DNA of 64,000 bases from Thermoplasmatota archaeon (GTDB taxonomy: Archaea > Thermoplasmatota > Penumbrarchaeia > Penumbrarchaeales > Penumbrarchaeaceae), in assembly GCA_029762535.1 (NCBI GenBank), contig JARVGK010000003.1:1-64000 (forward strand). The letters are read 5' to 3'. How positions within the stretch are numbered: position 1 is the first letter of the stretch; each line of letters begins with the position of its first letter. Shown piece by piece: positions 9,966 through 20,800 of the stretch. A program made the position numbers and the translations under genes. The notes beneath the pieces were generated by a model that was given only the letters and a program-made list of their open reading frames with translations, did no database searches and had not been told where the DNA came from.

Positions 9966-12900
9966 ATGAGATGGAGTATCGATACTATCCCTTGTCTGAT
10001 TTTGATCGCACTGCTTATAGTGGCATCCATCCCCGGATCGGTCCGATCCTCCGACCAGGATCCCGTCGTCAACGATGCTGCGATGCCTCGTTCCACTCCT
10101 GATCCGCTACCGGAACGATTCATCACTTCGCCCTGCTTCATCGAGAACAGGGGCCAGGTGGACGAGGGTATACTGTTCTACGCGCACCTTCCCTACGGCA
10201 GGATCGCCTTCACGGCCGAGGGCGTCCTTATCACCATTGTCGAAGGATCAGCCAACTCCCGCCTCGAAGGCACCAACATACTCCTGACCTTCCCTGATAG
10301 CGGAGGGGCTCCTGTGGGAAGGGATCGGGTCCCGGGAAGCTACAATTACTTTTACGGCAGGGATCCGGACCTTTGGCTGACCGACGTTCCCGCTTACAGC
10401 AAAGTGGTCTTCGAAGGCCTCTGGGGCGGGATAGATATGGTATATGGTTTCCACGATGGACACCTGAAATACGACCTGATAGTGCCCCCGGGCGTCGATC
10501 ATGATCGTATCGAGATCAGGGTGGAAGGGCATGAGCTTCTTTCCCTGGACATGGATGGGGCCTTGGTCCTCCATTCCATACACGGCCCGGCTATAACCGA
10601 TTCCGGACTCGTGGCATTCCACGAGGGAGATCCCACAACGGAACTGATATCGGAGTTCGTGATCATCGACGCTGACTCCTATTCGTTCCGGGTCGTGGGC
10701 AGGGATCCGTCCCGGACCCTCGTGATAGATCCTCTGGTCTATTGCACGTATTTAGGAGGATCGGGTATGGACACCGGACGCGGGATCGCGGTCGACGGCT
10801 CCGGTCACGCCTATATCGCCGGCAGCACGGAATCGACGGACTATCCCATAACCATTGGAGCTTTCGACACGGAACAGAACGGCAACACCGACATCTTTGT
10901 CACGAAGATCTCCAAGGACGGCAAGGACCTTGTATATTCCACGTTCGTGGGCGGGACCGACAGCGATGAGGCCCGAGGAATAGCGTTGGACGGATCGGGA
11001 AATGCCTACGTCACCGGGTTCACCCGATCGACCGACCTCCCGACAACGGACGGCGCCTTCCAGAGTGACCTGAGCTATCACTACGACGCTTTCGTCCTCA
11101 AGCTGGGGTCCGCTGGCTCATCCCTCGATCATTGCACATACCTCGGGGGAACCGGCAGCGACTATGCCTATGGCATCGCAGTTGATGGCAACGGATCCGC
11201 TTACATAACCGGAAGGACAGATTCTGCGAACTATCCTACGACGAGTGGCAGTTATTCGACCACATACAACGCCAACAGGGACGTTTTCGTCACAAAGCTG
11301 GGGCACAACGGGACGTATCTCGAGTATTCGACCTTCGTTGGAGGGTCCGAGTTAGATACCGGATATGGTATAGCGATCGATGATGGTGACAGTGCGTATG
11401 TTGTCGGTTATACGGAATCATCGGATTTCCCGACGACCGGTGGTGCCTTCGATACGAACTTCAACGGCGCGACGGACGCCTTCGCCATCAAGATGAACAG
11501 GAACGGGACCGGCCTGCATTATTCCACCTTCCTGGGCGGGGTGAGCTACGATTACGCTAACGCCGTAGCGGTTGATACGGACGGTTCTGCGTATGTCACA
11601 GGGGAGACGCGTTCCTTCGATTATCCGACCACGACAGGTGCTTTCGATACGACCTATAACGGCGATCTGGACATTTTCGTCACGAAACTGAGCCACAACG
11701 GCAGGTCCGTTCTGGCATCCACCTACCTCGGCGGTACGTCGGCGGAAAGGGCCTACGGGATCGCTGAGGACGGTTACGGATCGGCCTATATAACGGGTTA
11801 CACCTCTTCATCCTCGTTCCCTACCACGAAGGGAGCTTACAAGACCGCATTCCAGGGGGGTAACACCGACTCCTTCATCACCAAGCTTGACGCATCCTTC
11901 TCCGGGCAGGTCTTCTCCTCCTTCATTGGCGGGACAGGCGATGATTGCGGATGGGGGCTGGCAATAGATGACTCATGGAACGTCTTCATAACGGGGGACA
12001 CCGCCTCGACCGACCTCGGGACATCGACGGGAGCATATCAGTCATCCTACGCCGGCGGTTCGATGGACGCCTTCGCCTTGGCGATGAGATCCCCTCCCGG
12101 AGCGGTCCTGGAACTCTCAGCATTGGCGGGTGACGACCATGTTAGGCTTCAGTGGATGGAGCCTGTGAGCGATGGAGGGTCCCCGATATCTAACTACAAC
12201 GTTTACAGAAGAAGCGCCTCCGAGGAGAAGTCGCTCCTCGAAACAATAGGAAAGACCGAAGCGTACATCGACAACGCTGTGACGAAAGGTGTGACATATC
12301 ATTACTCCGTTTCAGCCGTTAACGGCGTGGGCGAGAGCATCCACTCACCGGAGGTGAGCGCACGTCCCGCATCACGGCCGACAGCTCCTCTGAGCCTCAG
12401 AGTGTCCTCCTACGGGGACGGGATGCTGGAGCTGAAATGGGACCTTCCACAGGATACTGGAGGTCTTACCATTCTGCAGTACAGGCTAAACAGGACGTCC
12501 CAGGACGGCACGATGATGAGGAACCTGACCGCGCCAAGGAGCGGTTTCGTTGACACGAGCCTCAGAAATGGGATCGAATACGAGTACACGCTATACGCGC
12601 TAAACGAGATAGGGGCATCCCCGCCCTCTTCACCAATTAGTGGTGTTCCAAGGACACTGCCAAACGCTCCGATATGGGTCAATATCACGGCTGGGCCGGG
12701 GTCCATACTTCTTGAATGGGTACCCCCTCAGGACGACGGCGGGGCCGAAGTTATCAACTATCACGTACACAGGGGACGGGTCGGTGAGATGCTTGAATTA
12801 CATGCGAACCTGTCCTCGTCCGAAACATCGTATAACGATACCGATGTACAGAACGGGATCACCTATCGCTACAGGCTCTCGGCTTTGAACTCGGAGGGGG

Positions 12901-14435
12901 AGTCATCCCTGTCGGAGGAGCGATCTGCAAAACCCGAGGACGCGCCCTTCGCCCCCAGGAACCTGAGCGCTCTATCATCCTCTCGAACGGTAAAATTGGT
13001 GTGGGACCCCCCAGAGTCCGATGGCGGTTCCAGGATCACAGGATTTAGGATATTCGGCGGCCCCGCTGCGGGAGGCCCTGTCCTGATGGGTTCTGTCGGA
13101 AGAGGGGTCTTCGAGTTCACCAACGGATCACTCACGAACGGGGTCACATATTCCTTTTTTGTCACCTGCTTCAACGCGGTCGGCGAATCGCCTCCCTCGG
13201 AGATCGTCACGGCCAAGCCCCTGAGCGTCCCCTCGGCTCCGAGGGAGCTTACGTTAGTATCGGGCGATTCGATGGTCACCCTGGAATGGCAGCCTCCTCT
13301 GGACAACGGGGGCTCACCGATAACGCATTATATCGTTCAAAGGGGTTGGACGCAGGCGGGCCTCCTCAACCTAGTCAATGTGACCCCGGATACAAGGACA
13401 TACATCGATGAGGATGTGGAGAACGGCCTAACATACTTTTACGCTGTCAAGGCCGCGAATGAGGCGGGACTATCGGTCTCGAGCGGGTCCCTATCCGCAG
13501 TTCCCGAGGGCCTTCCCGGTCCCCCGTCCATTCCATCAGTTACGGCGCGCAGGGGTTTTGTTGAGATAAGTTGGTCTGCGCCCCAGGACAACGGCGGTTC
13601 CAAGATCACCGAGATCAGGGTTTACCGCAGGAGCGAGGGATCGGACTTCGAGATGGTCCACGGGGACACCGCCCTTCAAGGCCTGTTCATGGATACTGAT
13701 GTGACCAACGGGGTCACATACGAGTACCGCCTCACATCCGTGAACAGGAACGGGGAAGGTCCACCCACCGATATTCTCTCAGCGATGCCTACCGGATTAC
13801 CTCAGGCCCCCATCTCACTGACCGCGGTCTTTATTGACGGCGGGGTGAGGCTTGAATGGGACCCACCTTCAGGGGACGGAGGTTCCCCTGTATTATCTTA
13901 CAATATCTACAGGAGCATGCCCCCAGAGGGCAAGGAGTTGATCGCGACAGTGGATGCGAACAAGACCTCATATATGGACCCCGATCCCGTAGAGGGGCTG
14001 ATGAGGTATGAGGTCACCGCCGAGAACGATATTGGCGAGGGTCCGACATCTGCCCCCGTGGAAGTCACGATCGAGCCCGAGGAGATCCCCGAAGAGAACG
14101 GTTCCGGGGTGTTGTTCATAGCCATAGCCGCCGGGGCCGTTGTCCTTCTGGTCATCGTTATCATAGTCGTACTCCTCATGAGGAGGAAAAAGGGACCGGG
14201 GCCCGTCCCCGAGGAGGAACCTCCCGTTGAGGAGGCACCTAGGGAGGAAGTCCCACAGGAACAGCCTCCGGACGAGGACTACCTCTCCGATTTCTACACC
14301 GAGGTCGAGCAGGAGGAGATGCCTGATAACGTCTTCAATTTGGAAGAGGCAAAGATAGAGGGAGATGCCACCATGGATCCTCTGACCCAGGGTTCCCCCG
14401 AACAGCCCACGGAAAACCCTTCCTCGAACCCCTAA
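9966..14435 (+). CDS. Giant surface protein: SBBP beta-propeller plus seven Fn3 domains
   Basis: A 1489-residue protein. A signal peptide (about 1-30) precedes a domain starting FIENRGQVD (about 55-250) of the type that commonly precedes SBBP repeats. Seven SBBP repeats follow (about 258-710; each starts Y/F-L/V/I-GG and contains G-x-A-Y-x-x-G and F-V-T-K-like segments), matching a seven-bladed propeller. Seven fibronectin type III domains (about 714-1375) each have W-x-P-P-x-x-x-GG. One membrane helix (about 1381-1406) and an acidic Glu/Pro-rich cytoplasmic tail end the protein. Probably a cell-surface adhesin or scaffold. A TATA-like ATAAAATAA sits at 9921-9929. Confidence 0.88.
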   Translation: MRWSIDTIPCLILIALLIVASIPGSVRSSDQDPVVNDAAMPRSTPDPLPERFITSPCFIENRGQVDEGILFYAHLPYGRIAFTAEGVLITIVEGSANSRLEGTNILLTFPDSGGAPVGRDRVPGSYNYFYGRDPDLWLTDVPAYSKVVFEGLWGGIDMVYGFHDGHLKYDLIVPPGVDHDRIEIRVEGHELLSLDMDGALVLHSIHGPAITDSGLVAFHEGDPTTELISEFVIIDADSYSFRVVGRDPSRTLVIDPLVYCTYLGGSGMDTGRGIAVDGSGHAYIAGSTESTDYPITIGAFDTEQNGNTDIFVTKISKDGKDLVYSTFVGGTDSDEARGIALDGSGNAYVTGFTRSTDLPTTDGAFQSDLSYHYDAFVLKLGSAGSSLDHCTYLGGTGSDYAYGIAVDGNGSAYITGRTDSANYPTTSGSYSTTYNANRDVFVTKLGHNGTYLEYSTFVGGSELDTGYGIAIDDGDSAYVVGYTESSDFPTTGGAFDTNFNGATDAFAIKMNRNGTGLHYSTFLGGVSYDYANAVAVDTDGSAYVTGETRSFDYPTTTGAFDTTYNGDLDIFVTKLSHNGRSVLASTYLGGTSAERAYGIAEDGYGSAYITGYTSSSSFPTTKGAYKTAFQGGNTDSFITKLDASFSGQVFSSFIGGTGDDCGWGLAIDDSWNVFITGDTASTDLGTSTGAYQSSYAGGSMDAFALAMRSPPGAVLELSALAGDDHVRLQWMEPVSDGGSPISNYNVYRRSASEEKSLLETIGKTEAYIDNAVTKGVTYHYSVSAVNGVGESIHSPEVSARPASRPTAPLSLRVSSYGDGMLELKWDLPQDTGGLTILQYRLNRTSQDGTMMRNLTAPRSGFVDTSLRNGIEYEYTLYALNEIGASPPSSPISGVPRTLPNAPIWVNITAGPGSILLEWVPPQDDGGAEVINYHVHRGRVGEMLELHANLSSSETSYNDTDVQNGITYRYRLSALNSEGESSLSEERSAKPEDAPFAPRNLSALSSSRTVKLVWDPPESDGGSRITGFRIFGGPAAGGPVLMGSVGRGVFEFTNGSLTNGVTYSFFVTCFNAVGESPPSEIVTAKPLSVPSAPRELTLVSGDSMVTLEWQPPLDNGGSPITHYIVQRGWTQAGLLNLVNVTPDTRTYIDEDVENGLTYFYAVKAANEAGLSVSSGSLSAVPEGLPGPPSIPSVTARRGFVEISWSAPQDNGGSKITEIRVYRRSEGSDFEMVHGDTALQGLFMDTDVTNGVTYEYRLTSVNRNGEGPPTDILSAMPTGLPQAPISLTAVFIDGGVRLEWDPPSGDGGSPVLSYNIYRSMPPEGKELIATVDANKTSYMDPDPVEGLMRYEVTAENDIGEGPTSAPVEVTIEPEEIPEENGSGVLFIAIAAGAVVLLVIVIIVVLLMRRKKGPGPVPEEEPPVEEAPREEVPQEQPPDEDYLSDFYTEVEQEEMPDNVFNLEEAKIEGDATMDPLTQGSPEQPTENPSSNP

Positions 14436-14470
14436 GACCACTATTCATGGTTGATAGAGAGGGGGATTCT

Positions 14471-15745
14471 TTATAGGGGACACCCGCCCCCGCACTGGAC
14501 GACCAGATCGCAGTTCGCGCACTCCTTTGGGGCCATACTGCGATCTCGAAACCTCCTGCAAAGATCGCTTTCCCAGATCCGGTCCCACGGATCAGAGAGG
14601 ATGTTCCCTAAACCCTCGTAGTAGCTCTGGCACGGTATAACGGTCCCGTCCGGCTCCACGGCCATGTTCATGCGGCAGGCGGTGCACTGCTTCATGCCCA
14701 GGTCCAGTTCCATCGGGTCCAGATCGCAGTAGCGGGTGGGAGAATACCATCTGAACTCGTACTCCTTGAGGATGGAGTCCTTTCTTGCCTCTTTCAGAAT
14801 CGGTATCAGATCCTCGCAAGGGACGCCCTTCGCTTCTTTTCCTCTTCCGGAACGGATGATCGCATTGACCGCGACATGCTTCACACCCATGTCTCCCAGG
14901 AAGAGGACGGTTTCAAGCGCGCTCTCTTTGTTAGCTTCCATGATCGTTGTGTTGGTGACAAGGTATATTCCCGAATCCAAAGCGTTCTTGATGCCGGCTA
15001 TCGTCCTCTCGAATGAGCCTTTCGTCCCCGTGATCCGATCGTGCAGCGACGGTTCATGGGATGCCAGGGTTATCTGTACATGGTCAAGCCCCGATGAGAT
15101 CAGTTCGTCCAAGTAGGATCGCTCGGAGAGTTTCTTCCCGTTCGTGTTCAGACCAGTTATCTGTCCGGTCTCTTCGGCAAAAGCTATTAGTTGAGGCAGA
15201 TCGTCCCTGATCGTTGGCTCCCCGCCGGTGAAGACAATGTGCGGGATACCTATTTGCCACAGCTTGAGGAGTACCCCCTTCCATTCCTCTGTAGAAAGCT
15301 CTTTCTTCGCCCGATTTTTCTCGTTGTAGCAGTGGCCGCAGTCGTTGTCGCACCTGTAGGTAAGGGCGAGGTCCATTCTGAAAGGGGCGATCTGCCCTGT
15401 GTATATGTCCCCCAATTCATCGTCCATGTCAAGGACGATGTCCTTCTGCTCCAGCACACCCATCATCGCGGTCTTGAAGACCTGCAGATCGCTTTTGACG
15501 ACGTCCTTCTTCACCCTGTATCTACGTCGGATCTCCTTTACGATCCTTGCATCATCGGCGCCCTCCAGAAGCAATTTCGCGAATTGTATGCCGGTCCCGT
15601 TCAACGTTATGAGGCGTGAGGCATCGACTATGAGTATGCCCTTGTCCCTGGAATCCACCCTCAGGTGCATCCTCCTGCCTTCCAGAGGCCCCGATCCAGT
15701 GAAATGATACACTCCCGGTCTGAGCTTTTCAGGAAAAGGCCACAT
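14471..15745 (-). CDS. Radical SAM/SPASM peptide-modifying enzyme
   Basis: A 424-residue protein. The N-terminal ~110 residues resemble a PqqD-like peptide-recognition domain (DASRLITLNGTGIQFAKLL, and a DxxxVKSDLxxF helix). The radical SAM core has YRCDNDCGHCYNE (CxxxCxxC) and FTGGEPT. The C-terminal SPASM region has CTACRMN, VIPCQSYYEGLGN, CANCDLVVQCGGGCP for auxiliary Fe-S clusters. Such enzymes modify ribosomally made peptides. Its ATG (15745) shares one base with the stop of the upstream DUF2207 gene (TGATG), so the two are tightly coupled. The (Cys-Ala)6 tail of that neighbour is the obvious candidate substrate (inference). Confidence 0.9.
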   Translation of the reverse strand: MWPFPEKLRPGVYHFTGSGPLEGRRMHLRVDSRDKGILIVDASRLITLNGTGIQFAKLLLEGADDARIVKEIRRRYRVKKDVVKSDLQVFKTAMMGVLEQKDIVLDMDDELGDIYTGQIAPFRMDLALTYRCDNDCGHCYNEKNRAKKELSTEEWKGVLLKLWQIGIPHIVFTGGEPTIRDDLPQLIAFAEETGQITGLNTNGKKLSERSYLDELISSGLDHVQITLASHEPSLHDRITGTKGSFERTIAGIKNALDSGIYLVTNTTIMEANKESALETVLFLGDMGVKHVAVNAIIRSGRGKEAKGVPCEDLIPILKEARKDSILKEYEFRWYSPTRYCDLDPMELDLGMKQCTACRMNMAVEPDGTVIPCQSYYEGLGNILSDPWDRIWESDLCRRFRDRSMAPKECANCDLVVQCGGGCPL

Positions 15746-17334
15746 CACCTGCCACCCCCCGCACACGCGCAGGCGCACGCACACGCGCAGGCGCATCCTC
15801 CTCCTCCAAAACCCCCCCCGGAGCCGCCTGTTGAGGGCGGATGCAGCAGGCTGGTCACGCTGGCGCTGAGGTTCCTCGTGCTAGAGGCGACGTTCTTTGA
15901 CAATGACCTGACGTTGTTCACGTAGGACCTTGCGAAGGACCCGGGAACATGCCCTCCGGAGGTTCCGGGGGAATGGATGGTAGAATGCCGCGCCGTTCTC
16001 ACGGGCATGAACAGCGGGAGTATGAGGACGTCCATCTTCCTGTCGTAGTCCTTATCGACCATGAGCCATTCGTCGTTCTCCCTGACCTTCTGCTCCAATG
16101 GTCCAAGCTCCCTGCACTCGCCCACCTGGCCCCATGCCTTCTCAACGATCCCCTTGTAGTATTGTTGTGTCTTCTTCTGCGAGAACCCCTTCATCTTCTT
16201 CTCGGTGGCCTTGATCATGTCCTTCATCGCCTTCTCCACAAGGTCCCTCACGAGCTTTCCGTCATCCCCGATGGCATCATAGAGCCCTCTCTCATATTCA
16301 TGCTCCAGCTTTTTTGGATCGATCCTGTAAAGGAAATCGCTTCCGTCCTCTGCGGGGGTGATCGCCTTTTTCTTGATCATGCCGTAGATGATGATCGAGA
16401 CCACCTTCTCCAGGGGGTATTCTAGGACCATGGCCGCCTCCGGGGCGGTCAGGCCTGTCCGCGGCGGCCCCGTGAAGGAGATCGCGGGCCTGAAGTAATC
16501 CTCTTTCTGCTTCTGGGATAGTATTATTACCCCGACTATGATCGCAGCGATGACGAGTATGGGCGAAAGCGTGCAGAGGAGGGCGCATATCGAGGAGATG
16601 AACGCCGATAATCTATCCAGGAAGGTCTCCTTGTAATACTTATCCACATACTGCTTTGGAAACGCCACGCCGACGTCCGTCTTTCCGGACGATATCTCTG
16701 ACGGGGACCTCGGACCCAGGTCCCAGGTGAGCTCGATACCTTCGATGGTGCTAACGTGATCGTCCCATTTCATATTGTGATATGCGGTGCTCTCGAGGTC
16801 GATGATCTCATAGGGCAGGGTCATGTGAACGATGAGCGATCCCGTTTTCCCTCTCTGGAACTCGCTCGAGAACCACGTGGGGCGGAAGACCACGCTCGCC
16901 ATGCTCTTGTTGTTCGGGCTCTCCCAAACCATCCTGTCCACGTTTATGGAGAACTCCAGAACGATCCTGTGCTCCCTTGCGGCGTTCACTTTGACTTCGA
17001 CCCCCGGGTCCACGTATTCCGATCTACCCGCCGACGGAGCGAAGTTCCTCTGCAGATCTCCGGCAGGGTCGTATATCCAAACCTCCGCCCTGGCCGTAGA
17101 TAGCCTGTAATGAGAGTTGGGCATGCCCACATCTACGTATTCGAAATTGGATCCCCAGTTGATGAATTCGAAGCGATAACGGATATCGCAGCTGCCATCC
17201 TTCTTTATCTGGACCCATGCCTCCTGGGCCATCAGCTCGAAATCGTATTCCTTCGCTTCCGATCCCATGCTCATGGCCCATGTGGAGAAGATCAGCCCAA
17301 GAAGTAGAAGGGCGATGAGGCGCAACCTTACCAT
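15745..17334 (-). CDS. DUF2207-type membrane protein with C-terminal (Cys-Ala)6 tail
   Basis: A 529-residue protein. It has a signal peptide (MVRLRLIALLLLGLIF), an extracytoplasmic beta-rich DUF2207-like domain to about residue 235, a hydrophobic region (about 248-275, ILVIAAIIVGVII) and a cytoplasmic half with a winged-helix-like segment (TAPEAAMVLEYPLEKVVSII). The tail is Ser-rich then Gly-rich and finishes with six Cys-Ala pairs and Gly-Gly-Gly-Arg. The ATG at 17334 was chosen because it begins the signal peptide and overlaps the upstream stop by seven bases. The repeat ends five residues before the stop. The downstream radical SAM/SPASM gene starts at the stop codon, suggesting the tail is post-translationally modified. 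Confidence 0.85.
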   Translation of the reverse strand: MVRLRLIALLLLGLIFSTWAMSMGSEAKEYDFELMAQEAWVQIKKDGSCDIRYRFEFINWGSNFEYVDVGMPNSHYRLSTARAEVWIYDPAGDLQRNFAPSAGRSEYVDPGVEVKVNAAREHRIVLEFSINVDRMVWESPNNKSMASVVFRPTWFSSEFQRGKTGSLIVHMTLPYEIIDLESTAYHNMKWDDHVSTIEGIELTWDLGPRSPSEISSGKTDVGVAFPKQYVDKYYKETFLDRLSAFISSICALLCTLSPILVIAAIIVGVIILSQKQKEDYFRPAISFTGPPRTGLTAPEAAMVLEYPLEKVVSIIIYGMIKKKAITPAEDGSDFLYRIDPKKLEHEYERGLYDAIGDDGKLVRDLVEKAMKDMIKATEKKMKGFSQKKTQQYYKGIVEKAWGQVGECRELGPLEQKVRENDEWLMVDKDYDRKMDVLILPLFMPVRTARHSTIHSPGTSGGHVPGSFARSYVNNVRSLSKNVASSTRNLSASVTSLLHPPSTGGSGGGFGGGGCACACACACACAGGGR

Positions 17335-17717
17335 ATAGGGTCCTCCTCGATGGAATATGTCGTGCCGCAGTACGGGCATATGACCGAGAGGCCCATGTCC
17401 CCCAGCTTCACGTTCTCGGAGGTTATCGGACCGGAGCAGGACCTGCACTTCATCTCCTTGAATCTCCTCTTCCCAGAGACCAGATCGTCCGAGCCGATGT
17501 TGACATTCTGCTCTATCCTGACCTCGGGAGGCCTCTCGTTCTTCTTCAGGTAGATGAAGATCCCGAGGGGGATGAACCCGATGATGAGTAGCACGACCGC
17601 CGTTATGATGATCGAAACGTCATAGGGCGGAGCCAGGGCGGCTATGAAGAAAATGGCCGAGAACAATATGAAGAAAACACCGGTCCCGATAAGCAGGAAC
17701 CCTGCCCAACCCTTCAT
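17328..17717 (-). CDS. Two-helix membrane protein with C-terminal zinc ribbon
   Basis: A 129-residue protein with two hydrophobic helices (about 6-28 and 34-57) and a cytoplasmic C-terminus with CRSC and CPYC pairs (about residues 91-118), a zinc-ribbon pattern. It is the first gene of a three-gene minus-strand operon with the DUF2207 protein and the radical SAM enzyme; its stop overlaps the DUF2207 start. It may be an accessory factor for the modified tail, but this rests only on the gene order. Confidence 0.75.
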   Translation of the reverse strand: MKGWAGFLLIGTGVFFILFSAIFFIAALAPPYDVSIIITAVVLLIIGFIPLGIFIYLKKNERPPEVRIEQNVNIGSDDLVSGKRRFKEMKCRSCSGPITSENVKLGDMGLSVICPYCGTTYSIEEDPIW

Positions 17718-17800
17718 GGGAGGGCGATGGTCTTTTTGATTGTTAAAACCTATCGAAGCGAAAGCGTCATGACCTGCATATTGACCGACCCCCTGTAAAC

Positions 17801-17810
17801 GGTTATAAAG
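17801..17810 (+). promoter_or_regulatory. TATA box upstream of the 1161-residue surface protein
   Basis: GGTTATAAAG lies about 45 bases before the ATG at 17850. It predicts a transcript start near 17832 and a short leader containing GGAGG at 17838-17842. The spacing fits an archaeal TATA/BRE promoter. Confidence 0.5.
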
Positions 17811-17849
17811 TCATACGTTCCTTACGCTCAGGGATATGGAGGAAAAAAC

Positions 17850-20800
17850 ATGGAATCGAGGCTCAGGACCATGATGGGGTTGATCGTGTTGCTTCTGCTG
17901 TTCGCAGTCTTCAACGGAGTAACGGGATCGGCCGAGATCGAGCGTGTTGAAGAGGAAATCACAGGGTTCGAGATGATCCGGGTGGATGATCCAACGAACA
18001 GGATCATCGAAAAGGAGTTTATAACCCCGATCCCTCTCGGACCTGATGAACCGATTTTTTTCGAGGGATGGGGCCCGCTCTTTGACACATTCTATACGGA
18101 CACAGAGCCTCTAAGGATGAGCGCGATGCCCCCTCGTCTCTCCGCGGCTCCGACTAGGGGCAGCGACGATGAGGGCGAGCAGAACTACAACGATTTCTCG
18201 AACGGGTCAAGGCTCCTAACGCCTACGGACAGCGTATCGGGGTCGCTCAATTTCGATACCAGCGGCCAAACGAGCGACTGGATAGACTGGTACAAGTTCA
18301 AGTTGGACGACATAGACCCGTCCCCGAACGCACCCAACGGGGCTCGCAACATCACTTTTACACTCAATGACTACAGGGACCAGGACGGTAATTACGGCCT
18401 ATACGAGTACGCGATCACATGGATCAACGAGACGACATACGAGCTGTCGGAGGACTATGCGGACCTTCTGCATGTTTATTTCACCTACTACGATCCGTTA
18501 AGGGGGCCGATGCGGCTTGGCGGCTGGTCATTTTTCTACGACGACAAGGATTACACAGACGGATGGTCATGGGACTCCAACTGGACCGTGGACCTCGTCG
18601 CTCCCGTCCCCTCGACCGGTGAGGAGGACATGGACGGGCTGGCTAACGGCCTGACGGAGGTGGGCTGGTATTACGTCGGTATAGCGCTCGATTGGTATGG
18701 TAACCCAGACGCACCCGATAGATCTTCCTTCGGGGTCCAATACGATCTCTCCATCGACACGTCCAGAAGGCAGGACACCGACAGCGCCGCGAACGACATG
18801 GACGTAGCCGGACCTATCGTATCCGGCCAGGGATACAGGACATTCTCCAGGTACAACAACGTCGATTGGTTCAAGGTTGAGGGATCGGACCCCTCAAAGC
18901 TCTGGAACATGACGATCAACGTCACACGGACGGGAGCAGCCGCGCCAAGGTCCTTCTTTCCGACCATATACGACCCGTGGCAGCATCTCTACTTCCTGTG
19001 GCATCACGCGGGTGAGGACGATATCTGGGATACGGATGACGACGGTATGTTCTATTACCACGTGATATTCTCGGCGTTCTTTTCCGGCAGACTTGGGGAT
19101 GCGCTGCTGATAGGTGATGAGTTCCAGAACATAGAATTGAACCTGAGGAACACCTGGACCCAGACGTCCAAGCGCGAAGTGTATGTTGGTTTATATTCGG
19201 AGCCGCTGACCTTGGAAGTCAACGAACAGGGCGAGATAACGGGTATCTTCTACCAATCCGATTGGTTCGCACTATCAGAGTACAGAGTGGATATCGGCAT
19301 TGTGGAGGAAGCGGTCAACAGGCCGCCGACCATACCGCTGTTGAGGTATTCCTCGGATTGGGAACCCCGACCCGAAGGCGGCCATTACGGGTCCGTCTTC
19401 ACCTTCGATGTGGCCTACAGCGATCCGGACAACGACCCCCCACAGAGCCTGTACCTGCGCCTCGATCCGGACACCCCCCAACAGAAAGAATACTCTCTTC
19501 TGGATAAGGACGTGGACAAGAACGACCTCACATATTCAGACGGCAAGCTCTACCGCATCGACCTAACCGGAGAGGAGATAGGTGAGGGGGCCCATGTCAT
19601 CGAGGCTCAGGGTAGGGATTCGATACCTTTCGGCTCCCTAAGGGAGCCCATGGGGTCAGCTCCTCAGATCATATCCGATGAGCTAGTCGTATGGAACGAC
19701 GATCCGGTTGGATCGGACCAATTGTGGGATGGGGTTCCAGATATTTACGAGGACGATCCGCCTCTCGTCATCCCGCTCCTGAGCTCCGGGTCCGTAAGAG
19801 GTCCGTTCAAGGACGCGGAGGGGATCCTCACAGAGATCAAGGTGTTCTCCAATGGAACATGGGAGGATGAGATAACGAGCGATGTGGTCAAACTCACGGT
19901 GTCCCTCCTGCCTGAACCGGTAATGAGAATAGAACCACTTCCCGATCAATTCGGGTCGGAGACGTTCATGTTGAAGGCCTCCGATGATCATTCCTCGGTA
20001 GAGAGATCGATCGAAGTGGTGGTGATCCCCGTCAACGATCCGCCTGTGATCACCTCGGTTAGAAGGGCGGGAACGGACCATCCCGTCGTCATGAGGAACT
20101 CCCTCTCTTATTTGGCGGACATGGAGGATGTCTGGGTGGTCCTGGAGGACGAGGTCCTGGAATTCTTCGTGATCGCAAGCGACATAGATATAGGTGGCGG
20201 ATCCCTGGAATACAGTTACCTGCCCGAGTTGTCCGATAACTGGAAGCAGCCTCCTGTGATAACTTCCACCGGATGGGTCACGATGACCCCCAGGAACGAC
20301 GATCTGAGAAAGAGCGAGATGACGTTCTCGGTGAGCGATGGGGAGGAGGAGGTCATACTGCTGCTGGTGATCAAGGTGACCAATACGAACGATCCTCCTC
20401 AGATACATTTCCCAGTTGAACCGGGCAAGGAATATTCCCAGTTCGACAGGATCGTCCTGAGACCCTCCGGAAGCGACATAGATCCAGGCGATATACTAAG
20501 CTTCTCCGTGAACATGTTGGAGGATCTCGGCTCCGCCTATCCCTCGATCGATGATCAGCTCCCGGACCTGGTCTTTACTAACGACATGTGGGATTTCGAC
20601 ACGAGGACAGCAGAGTTCTGGTTCAAGCTGGACGATCAGGGAATATGGGGATGGGGTCCCGACAGGGAAAGGACCAAGACAATAACGGTCGCCTTCAAGG
20701 TCACGGATCTCGAGGGGGCATCGGCACTTATCTCAGTGGAGCTGTCATTGATCGATGTGAATGAACCTCCGGAGGCACCGACCCTCATCAGGTACAGCGT

